Shown here: positions 58,018 to 64,000 of the stretch, one piece after another
How the letters are laid out: each line of letters begins with the position of its first letter
Numbering within the stretch: position 1 is the first letter of the stretch
Assembly (NCBI RefSeq): GCF_945277285.1
Contig: NZ_CALYPR010000001.1
Coordinates: forward strand, 1,054,001 to 1,118,000
Reading direction: 5' to 3'
Length of the DNA stretch: 64,000 bases
From: an uncultured Bartonella sp.
GTDB lineage: Bacteria; Pseudomonadota; Alphaproteobacteria; Rhizobiales; Rhizobiaceae
The notes under the pieces: model-generated
Database searches by the model: none
What the model was told of the DNA's origin: nothing
The model's input: only the letters and a program-made list of their open reading frames with translations
Made by a program: the position numbers and the translations under genes

Positions 58018-58635
58018 TCAGCAAAAGCCAGCACTTTTTAACAAGTTATAAGCCTGTAATACTTCGCGCAAGCGTTCTTCAGAAGATCTGTCACCACCAT
58101 TTGCATCAGGGTGATGAAGTTTTACCAGAGCTTTATATTTGGCTTTAATATCACGACTGGTAGCATTGGCTTCAAGTCCCAAAGTTACAAATGCACGCGC
58201 TTCAAGAGTTTTTAATTTGCGCGGTGCTGCTGTTGTACGGCTTTGCTGACTGAACATATGAAGCGGGTCATTGATCCGGTTTTGATAAGCAGCAGAACCG
58301 GAACGAATTCTCGAAAAATCGGCGGAAGGCTTAGCTGCCGCGGCATTGACCCCTGATTTCCACGTCGGACGATGGCCGGTAAGCGCGTCTTTCTGGAATT
58401 TGGCGATTTCTTCGTCATTCAAACCGGAAAAATAATTGAAATTCTTATTGTATTCACGCACATGGTCAATGCACAAATGAATATATTCACCCTCATGATC
58501 GCGCCCGGCAGGTGCCCGATGAGTACCCGGTTTTGTGCATCCCTCCCATTGGCATTGCGGAACCTGGGGTTCCACCTTCTTTTTCCTGTTCGAGCTGATG
58601 CGGATTGAATCAAATAGTTTCGATGTGGTTGTCAT
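58018..58635 (-). CDS. J-domain protein (DnaJ-like) with N-terminal Cys-rich segment
   Basis: 205 residues. A C-terminal J domain (about 140-203) has the HPD triad in KLHHPDANGGDRSSEERL. The N-terminal part has CQWEGCTKPGTHRAP and HLCIDHV, a possible zinc site (Cys-Cys-His-Cys-His). This architecture is common in Hyphomicrobiales next to cobS and bolA. It should stimulate a DnaK-type chaperone; the client is unknown. Confidence 0.9.
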   Translation of the reverse strand: MTTTSKLFDSIRISSNRKKKVEPQVPQCQWEGCTKPGTHRAPAGRDHEGEYIHLCIDHVREYNKNFNYFSGLNDEEIAKFQKDALTGHRPTWKSGVNAAAAKPSADFSRIRSGSAAYQNRINDPLHMFSQQSRTTAAPRKLKTLEARAFVTLGLEANATSRDIKAKYKALVKLHHPDANGGDRSSEERLREVLQAYNLLKSAGFC

Positions 58636-58774
58636 GCTTCCGGCTTAACGTATAACATACATGTTTGACAAGAATTGACTTTCGGGTTTTTTGTTCCCAC
58701 ATTTCAGTCACCGATTTCTGTTGATCAGGAATCGGGCTAAACTTACCGCTCACATATGGGGTGAAAAGAAGAAA

Positions 58775-59056
58775 ATGTCCAGCACAGTTGCAAAAACAAT
58801 CGAGAAAAAGCTACAGGCTGCCTTTTCTCCATCGTCTATTGAAATTATTGACGAAAGCCACCTTCATGCAGGCCACCAACATGATGACGGACGTTCCTTT
58901 GATGGTACGGGCGAGACCCATTTTCGTGTCAAAATTACTGCAAAAGCTTTTAAAGGCATGAAACGCGTCGATATCCATCGCGCGATAAACCATGTTCTCA
59001 AACATGAGCTTGAAAGTGGTATTCATGCCTTGGCTATCGAGGCCAAGGCCGAATAA
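58775..59056 (+). CDS. BolA-family protein
   Basis: 93 residues from ATG 58775. The BolA fold pattern is IEKKLQAAFSPSSIEIIDESHLHAGH, then GTGETHFRVKITAKAFKGM and RVDIHRAINHVLKHEL. His and Asp-rich residues near 30-40 may help bind iron-sulfur clusters with monothiol glutaredoxin. Divergent from the J-domain gene, a conserved arrangement. Confidence 0.95.
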   Translation: MSSTVAKTIEKKLQAAFSPSSIEIIDESHLHAGHQHDDGRSFDGTGETHFRVKITAKAFKGMKRVDIHRAINHVLKHELESGIHALAIEAKAE

Positions 59057-59118
59057 GCAGAAATAATTATCTGCATTCATTTTTTGCTTAATAAAAAATC
59101 CCGAAATTTTGATATTTT

Positions 59119-59988
59119 TCAATGACCATTCAGAAGGGGTAAGCGGGAAAGCATATTTTTAAGGTTAAGTGCATCCCAAGGCAGATGCTCGGCTATACCT
59201 ATGCCGACAATTTCGGTTATTTTATCAACATTGCTCATTGTTTTGACAACGTCATCCATTGTCAGGCGACCTTCAGCAATACCGGCATATTTATCTGGGC
59301 TCACTCCGGGTTCTGCCATCAGCAACGAGCGGAAAAGGTGGATATCAAGTACATCAAAGTCAAGATGGATGGCCAGATGTTTTATGTTTTGTTTTTTGAT
59401 CCATTGCAAAACCGGCTTGTCGTCGGCTTGTAATGCTTCCGGTGACAATGTTGCAATGGCGTGGTTTGCAAGAAATTCCTGTTCATAAGGTGTCGGGTTG
59501 TGAATGCCGGCAATCATGATTCTTTGCGCCGGAACCGGAGTTTCAACGTCTTTCGTTAAATCTTGGTCGCCATTTCCCATCAGGGCACCCAGAACATGGG
59601 CATGGGAATTGGCAAATTGCTTCGGCGTCATAACATCGGGATGGGCATCAAGCCAAAGAATCCCGAAAGAATCGCCATAGATCGTGCTCAGATAAGAAAA
59701 TGGTGCCAAATCGACCAGACAATCGCCGCCGAACATAATGATTTTGTCCGGTTTTTCTTTTTCGATAATATCATAGGCATTTTTGAGCTGGTTGACGATT
59801 TGTGTTCTTCCGATAATGCCGGATTCGATCTGAAGCGGTTTACCCGGCTCAGTAACAGGCACTTTGAAGGATGGTATGTCCGTCTGTGGGGCAAGAAAGG
59901 CAAGGAGCTCCGCACCAAGGTGATAAAGCGGATTGTTACCGCCCTGCCATTGCGGCATTAAAAGGCGAATGGTTTTCGATTTTGTCAT
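59119..59988 (-). CDS. Arginase/ureohydrolase-family protein with a GGDC motif
   Basis: 289 residues from ATG 59988 (AAGGAG upstream). Family blocks: FGGDC at 87-90, DAHPD at 114-118, SHAHVLGALMG at 128-138 and HLDFDVLD at 208-215. The first manganese-binding position, normally GGDH, is Cys (residue 90), while the DAHxD and D-x-D ligands are kept. This may change metal use or activity. The substrate could be arginine, agmatine, formiminoglutamate or another guanidino compound; I cannot say which. Confidence 0.8.
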   Translation of the reverse strand: MTKSKTIRLLMPQWQGGNNPLYHLGAELLAFLAPQTDIPSFKVPVTEPGKPLQIESGIIGRTQIVNQLKNAYDIIEKEKPDKIIMFGGDCLVDLAPFSYLSTIYGDSFGILWLDAHPDVMTPKQFANSHAHVLGALMGNGDQDLTKDVETPVPAQRIMIAGIHNPTPYEQEFLANHAIATLSPEALQADDKPVLQWIKKQNIKHLAIHLDFDVLDIHLFRSLLMAEPGVSPDKYAGIAEGRLTMDDVVKTMSNVDKITEIVGIGIAEHLPWDALNLKNMLSRLPLLNGH

Positions 59989-60013
59989 TATTTTCTCCTT
60001 TTTTATCCGGTTT

Positions 60014-60970
60014 TCAGGCTCTCGGGTGGGATTTTCGATATACTTCAAGCAACCGGTCTGTATCAACACCGGTATAAATTTGGGTTGTCGACAGGCTGGC
60101 ATGACCCAACAATTCCTGAATAGTACGAAGATCACCACCGCGCGTTAATAAATGGGTTGCAAAGGAGTGACGCAATGCATGGGGGGTAACCGTATCGGGA
60201 AGGCCGAGACTCGACCGCAGTTTTTGCACGGCGCGCTCGATGATTGCACGGTGCACTTTCCCGCCACGAATGCCGCGGAATAAAGGTTGGTCGGGAGAAA
60301 GTACAAAAGGGCAGCAGCCAATGTAGTCGTTGACCGCCTCGTGGACAGCCGGAATAACCGGTACAAGGCGGGTTTTCCCACCTTTACCGGTCACATAGAT
60401 ACTGGTTGCGTTTGTATTGTTAAAATCGGATGGGGTGAGCGATAGTGCTTCCGAAATTCTCAGGCCACACCCATATAAAAGTGTGAGGATAGCGGCATTT
60501 CTTGAAGCAACCCAAGGTTCATCTTCAAGCTGGGTGTTTTTTTCAACAATATGGAGCGCATCTGCGACATTCAACGGTTTTGGTAGCGATTTTGGCTGTT
60601 TTGGTGTGCGTACCGCACGTGCGGCCGGAATATCTGCAAGATCGGCACGTGACAAAAAGCTGAAAAACGAGCGGATTCCGGCCAGTCCGCGTCCGAGTGA
60701 ACGCGATCCCACGCCATCGTTGCGTCGATAGGCCAGAAAAGATCTTATATCGGCAACACTGAGATTGGAAAGATCGGAAATATCCGGTGCATGGCCCAAA
60801 TGCTGGCAGAGAAAGCTTAAAAACTGCCGGCTGTCTCTTTCATAGGCTTCGACGGTGAGTTTTGCCATGCGCCGGGTTTTTTCAAGTTGGTCAAGCCAAT
60901 CCTTGCGCGCTGCCAACAGAGCTGGCGATGCCTGCAATAACGGGATATGAGTTGAAAAAAACTCTGTCAT
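60014..60970 (-). CDS. xerC: Tyrosine recombinase XerC
   Basis: 318 residues. It resolves chromosome dimers with XerD at dif. N-terminal core-binding SAM-like domain (TVEAYERDSRQFLSFL), then the catalytic domain with the first Arg in LLYGCGLRISEAL, the HALRHSFATHLL box, LGHASLSTTQIYTG and the Tyr in IYTGVD near 300. The N-terminus (MTEFF) fits homologues. Its start codon lies in the 3' arm of a perfect 15-bp hairpin (separate entry). It is 25 bases upstream of the arginase-family gene. Confidence 0.94.
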   Translation of the reverse strand: MTEFFSTHIPLLQASPALLAARKDWLDQLEKTRRMAKLTVEAYERDSRQFLSFLCQHLGHAPDISDLSNLSVADIRSFLAYRRNDGVGSRSLGRGLAGIRSFFSFLSRADLADIPAARAVRTPKQPKSLPKPLNVADALHIVEKNTQLEDEPWVASRNAAILTLLYGCGLRISEALSLTPSDFNNTNATSIYVTGKGGKTRLVPVIPAVHEAVNDYIGCCPFVLSPDQPLFRGIRGGKVHRAIIERAVQKLRSSLGLPDTVTPHALRHSFATHLLTRGGDLRTIQELLGHASLSTTQIYTGVDTDRLLEVYRKSHPRA

Positions 60971-60996
60971 GGTGAAAATATACCATGACAGAGTTT
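60955..60996 (-). terminator. Terminator-like hairpin overlapping the xerC start codon
   Basis: On the minus strand, a perfect 15-bp stem (60996-60982 with 60973-60959, eight-base loop) is followed by seven consecutive U (61-55 of this block). It lies 30 bases after the sapC stop and includes the xerC ATG (60970-60968) in its 3' arm. By form it is an intrinsic terminator for sapC, but it would also mask the xerC start in any read-through transcript. Confidence 0.85.
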
Positions 60997-61026
60997 AACA
61001 TTGCGTTTCTTAACAACGTATAAAGT

Positions 61027-61845
61027 TTAGTTGGCTTTTTTGGACGATGGAAGTTTGCCTTTTTCCTCTTTATCGATTGCTTTTGTGTCCTTGACCGAAT
61101 TTTGCATGTGGGCCAGATGCAAATTCATCAGGACAGGTAAATTGTTCATTGACATAAGTTGGGCAAAAATCCAGCCAAGATAACCATGCTTATGAAGCTT
61201 CGCCAGTTGATCGCCGGAAAGTTTGTTGAACTTTTCTGCGTCAATGATCCAGAAGTTTTCGAGCCGCGCTGTCTGGCCAGTTTGCGAGCGGATATCAATC
61301 GATTGTTTTTTAAACAGCCCCATTTTAGCAATTGTTTCCAAAAATTTTGCGGTCTGTTCCATGCTGTTTTTATAAGCATTCAGGAAGTTGATGCGGTCTT
61401 CCATAAACGGTGAAACACTGCCGTCACTGTTAAAGAGGTTAATGCCCTCTACTTCGTTGAACATGCCGGATTCTGAATCATAACAGACAGTGAGCTCTTT
61501 CTGGTCGGCTGCACCGGCAAGAACAAATGGATAGCGGCGGATAAAAGCCGGAATATAGGTATCTCTGCGCCACTTGTTTTCGTGGTCGAGATAGTCGTTT
61601 TCATCATTAGCCAGACCGAGCATGGCAACAGCCGTATAGGTTGTTGTTTTCCCATCGGATGATTCAGACCCCATAAATAATATGGGATAGTTTAAAGCTA
61701 CCTGATAGAATTCCTCACCGGCCAACGGAACCCAGTGGGTATTAGCGGCAAAGGCAAGATTTTTTGGAGCATCGAATCTGAGTTTTTTATGCGTTTCACG
61801 TGAAATGGGGACGATATTTTTATAAAAAAGCATAACTGTTGACAT
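61027..61845 (-). CDS. SapC-family protein
   Basis: 272 residues. It matches the SapC family: MLFYKNIVPISRETHKKLRF, ALNYPILFMG and RRYPFVLAG, with the C-terminal helix LHKHGYLGWIFAQLMSMNNL. Named after a Campylobacter surface-array gene, but its role in alphaproteobacteria is unclear; no signal peptide is seen. AGGAGAG precedes ATG 61845. Transcription probably ends at the hairpin over the xerC start. Confidence 0.88.
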   Translation of the reverse strand: MSTVMLFYKNIVPISRETHKKLRFDAPKNLAFAANTHWVPLAGEEFYQVALNYPILFMGSESSDGKTTTYTAVAMLGLANDENDYLDHENKWRRDTYIPAFIRRYPFVLAGAADQKELTVCYDSESGMFNEVEGINLFNSDGSVSPFMEDRINFLNAYKNSMEQTAKFLETIAKMGLFKKQSIDIRSQTGQTARLENFWIIDAEKFNKLSGDQLAKLHKHGYLGWIFAQLMSMNNLPVLMNLHLAHMQNSVKDTKAIDKEEKGKLPSSKKAN

Positions 61846-62097
61846 AGATTCTCTCCTAAATGGTGTCTTTATAAATGGCTATATTCTTGTATTATTTTGA
61901 CCCCGAGCCGCCATTTTCCGCTTCGCAAATCGCTTTTTACAGTTAACTCAAATGACCGTATAGATTATGGCAAATGAACCATATTAAAGCCGATATCTTG
62001 AATTGTGAAAAAGTCTTAGTAGAAAGTCTCAAATAAAAAGTTAAATTCACGTAAAAAATTTAATTTACGGGGGCAAACGGCTCAACGTGAGAGGAAA

Positions 62098-62661
62098 ATG
62101 TTGAATCCTATGGAAAAACGCTCAGATAATCTTGTCCAGCTTGCCACCATTGTTGCTGCCCATGGCATCAAGGGAGATGTCAAAATCCAGACATTTACAG
62201 CTGATCCGCTCGGTCTTTCTGCATATGGTGTTGTTGTTGACCGGAATCGACGTTCTTTTGAAATTGATCATATCAGACAAGTCAAGAATGCGGTTATTGT
62301 GCATTTTTCCGGAATTGATGATCGCAATCAGGCCGAAATACTCAAAGGCACAGCCCTTTACATTGACCGTCAGCAATTGCCGGAAAATTTGCAAGAAGAT
62401 GAATTTTACCAGACTGATCTTGTCGGGCTTAACGTCAGGGATGAAAATAATAAAACCGTTGGAACGGTAAATGCACTCTTTGATTTTGGTGGTGGTGATC
62501 TTCTGGAATTGCTGACCGATAGCAGCAAACTGGTGCTTATTCCGTTTTCAAAGGCAGCAGTTCCGGAAGTTGATATCAAGAACGGTTTTATCCGCATTGA
62601 TAGCGTGGCTGCCGGCCTCGTTGACGAAGTGGGCGAAAATGAACAAGGAGAAGGGAAATGA
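62098..62661 (+). CDS. rimM: Ribosome maturation factor RimM
   Basis: 187 residues. It binds S19 and helps mature the 30S head. The N-terminal beta-barrel has [20 protein letters not shown] and [20 protein letters not shown]; the PRC-barrel has [14 protein letters not shown] and [25 protein letters not shown]. The start follows GAGAGG. The stop overlaps trmD (ATGA). It is not next to rpsP, its common neighbour. Confidence 0.96.
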   Translation: MLNPMEKRSDNLVQLATIVAAHGIKGDVKIQTFTADPLGLSAYGVVVDRNRRSFEIDHIRQVKNAVIVHFSGIDDRNQAEILKGTALYIDRQQLPENLQEDEFYQTDLVGLNVRDENNKTVGTVNALFDFGGGDLLELLTDSSKLVLIPFSKAAVPEVDIKNGFIRIDSVAAGLVDEVGENEQGEGK

Positions 62662-63356
62662 GCTTTAAAGCTTTTGTGCTCACTCTTTATCCGGAAATGT
62701 TTCCCGGTTTCCTTGGCCATTCCATGGCGGGACGCGCGCTTAAAAATGGCATCTGGTCGCTTGATACCATCCAGATCAGAGATTTTGCCAATGACCGTCA
62801 CCATAGTGTGGATGATACACCCGCTGGAGGCGGTGCCGGCATGGTGATGAAGCCTGATGTTCTTGCCAAAGCGTTAGATAGCGTAGATGATAATTATATA
62901 CGTTTATTAATGAGTCCGCGCGGGCGTCCTTTTGACCAAAAAATGGCACGTGAACTCACTGATAAAGGCGGAGTCACGCTGGTTTGCGGCCGTTTTGAAG
63001 GTGTCGATGAACGGGTAATCGAGGCACGAAATCTCGTGGAAGTGTCGATTGGTGATTATATCCTTTCAGGGGGCGAGGGGGCAGCTCTTATTATACTTGA
63101 TTCGATTGTGCGGCTGTTGCCCGGTGTCATGGGAAACAGCCAATCGGGAGAGCAGGAAAGTTTCGAGACAGGGCTTCTCGAATATCCCCAATATACAAGG
63201 CCGCAAATATTTGAAGGCCGTTCGATTCCGGAAGTTTTGACATCCGGAAACCATCAGGCGATCGAAAAGTGGCGCAAAAGTCGCGCGGAAGAAATAACAA
63301 AGGTGCGGCGGCCGGATCTTTATTTCGTTTACGAGAAAAATAACAGGAAAGCTTGA
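62658..63356 (+). CDS. trmD: tRNA (guanine37-N1)-methyltransferase TrmD
   Basis: 232 residues. SPOUT-fold enzyme making m1G37. Family blocks: [56 protein letters not shown] and the SAM-knot [27 protein letters not shown] near 180 is typical. Coupled to rimM by four overlapping bases. Confidence 0.98.
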   Translation: MSFKAFVLTLYPEMFPGFLGHSMAGRALKNGIWSLDTIQIRDFANDRHHSVDDTPAGGGAGMVMKPDVLAKALDSVDDNYIRLLMSPRGRPFDQKMARELTDKGGVTLVCGRFEGVDERVIEARNLVEVSIGDYILSGGEGAALIILDSIVRLLPGVMGNSQSGEQESFETGLLEYPQYTRPQIFEGRSIPEVLTSGNHQAIEKWRKSRAEEITKVRRPDLYFVYEKNNRKA

Positions 63357-63533
63357 TTCAATTTCTGTGATAGTGTAATGGCAATCCACGTTTTCAGATG
63401 GTACGTCATCTGCATCCGGAAATTAATGGATGGTGAACCCGCTCCTGCCGCAAGGCATAGCCGGAGGAACAAGGTTTCTAGGGCAAGAGTCGAGCGCTCT
63501 GACTGTTCGAGAAGAACATGAAGGATTGATGAG
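63357..63533 (+). promoter_or_regulatory. Leader region of rplS
   Basis: 177 bases between trmD and rplS, longer than the spacing inside the operon. CATCC...GGATG at about 63408-63433 and TCGAGC...GTTCGA at about 63491-63511 are short inverted repeats, and the region is GC-rich near GCCGGAGGAACAAGG. This may be an autoregulatory L19 leader. AAGGA precedes the rplS ATG. Confidence 0.35.
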
Positions 63534-63995
63534 ATGAATATTATACAACAGCTCGACGCCGAGCAACGCGCAAAAATTGAAGAAAAGCGCAAACTTCCTG
63601 CCTTTCAGGCTGGCGACACACTGCGTGTTTTGGTTCGCGTAACCGAAGGAACGCGTACTCGTATTCAGGCTTATGAAGGTGTTTGCATCGCCCGTTCGGG
63701 TGGTGGTCTTAACGAGACATTCACTGTTCGTAAAATTTCCTACGGTGAAGGGGTAGAGCGTGTATTCCCGGTCTATTCACCGCTTGTTGAAGGTGTCGAG
63801 GTTGTTCGTCGCGGTAATGTTCGTCGTGCCAAGCTTTATTATCTACGTGGTCTTACCGGTAAGGCGGCCCGTATTTCCGAAAAGCGGGATTATCGCAAGA
63901 AAGCGGTTGATGTGCCAAGCACCGGAAAAGCTGAAACAGTAACGGTTGAAACTGTTGTTGCTCCGCTACCGGACACAGAATCAAAAGCTGAATAA
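63534..63995 (+). CDS. rplS: 50S ribosomal protein L19
   Basis: 153 residues, complete within the window; the stop ends at 63995. L19 signatures: [55 protein letters not shown] and [20 protein letters not shown]-terminal extension of about 30 residues (Val/Thr/Ala-rich) is typical of alphaproteobacteria. It lies at the 60S-like subunit interface as a bridge protein in the 70S ribosome. Confidence 0.98.
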   Translation: MNIIQQLDAEQRAKIEEKRKLPAFQAGDTLRVLVRVTEGTRTRIQAYEGVCIARSGGGLNETFTVRKISYGEGVERVFPVYSPLVEGVEVVRRGNVRRAKLYYLRGLTGKAARISEKRDYRKKAVDVPSTGKAETVTVETVVAPLPDTESKAE

Positions 63996-64000
63996 AAGCG

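Noticed and set aside
1-64000. CRISPR array, insertion sequence, prophage or rRNA
   Set aside because: No regularly spaced repeats, transposase, phage structural gene or rRNA segment was recognised.

Overview
The window looks like the chromosome of a low-to-moderate-GC alphaproteobacterium of the Hyphomicrobiales, most probably close to Bartonella. That placement is inference from gene content and order: tsaD-gpsA divergent from hemD-mitofilin-like-hemY, ffh-chorismate mutase-rpsP, cobS-cobT beside a J-domain gene and bolA, and DUF2125, DUF1127, SapC, EVE and COG4223 proteins. The oxidative three-subunit gluconate-dehydrogenase-type enzyme, acetolactate decarboxylase and intact biotin ECF transporter would suit a host-associated, sugar-rich habitat such as the insect gut; I could not run a search to confirm this. 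Layout: 1-634 is the 3' part of an acetolactate decarboxylase gene. 893-9157 is a defence island. It starts with a decayed DUF262/DUF1524/DUF5655 (GmrSD-like) restriction gene, followed by an apparently intact type IC restriction-modification operon, hsdM-hsdS-prrC-hsdR. The third gene encodes a PrrC-type anticodon nuclease with its Arg-Glu-His triad at the spacing of the E. coli protein. HsdS carries three TAEL repeats, the element that sets spacer length in EcoR124-type enzymes. A 620-base AT-rich gap separates the island from metabolic genes. 9778-21770 holds a dicarboxylate-type transporter, a divergent isonitrile hydratase-like enzyme and GlxA-like regulator, thiD, a three-gene periplasm-facing sugar/gluconate dehydrogenase (Tat-exported small subunit, GMC flavoprotein, triheme cytochrome c), plsC, bioMNY and a universal stress protein. 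22134-39996 holds cell-wall enzymes (D-Ala-D-Ala carboxypeptidase, YafK-type L,D-transpeptidase, MltB-type transglycosylase), a COG0523 GTPase, TusA, a methyltransferase-EVE-YciI-gpsA-tsaD run, the hemD-COG4223-hemY group, TerB, a glutamine amidotransferase, ChaC, DUF2125, pdxY and a beta carbonic anhydrase. 40303-63995 is mostly housekeeping: ffh-chorismate mutase-rpsP at the left and rimM-trmD-rplS at the right. These two halves of a commonly contiguous translation cluster are separated by about 19 kb carrying SDHAF4-like, htpX, rsmB, heparinase-like, purH, a DUF1127 peptide, two EamA transporters, SURF1, rpmB, a queuosine-precursor transporter, cobT-cobS, a J-domain protein, bolA, an arginase-family protein, xerC and sapC. 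The most notable system is the restriction operon with its embedded tRNA-cleaving suicide ribonuclease. PrrC-type nucleases are held inactive by the restriction complex and released when a phage disables it, so the island encodes both DNA cleavage and a back-up that stops translation. No rRNA, tRNA, CRISPR array or intact insertion sequence was recognised. All base-composition remarks are by eye.
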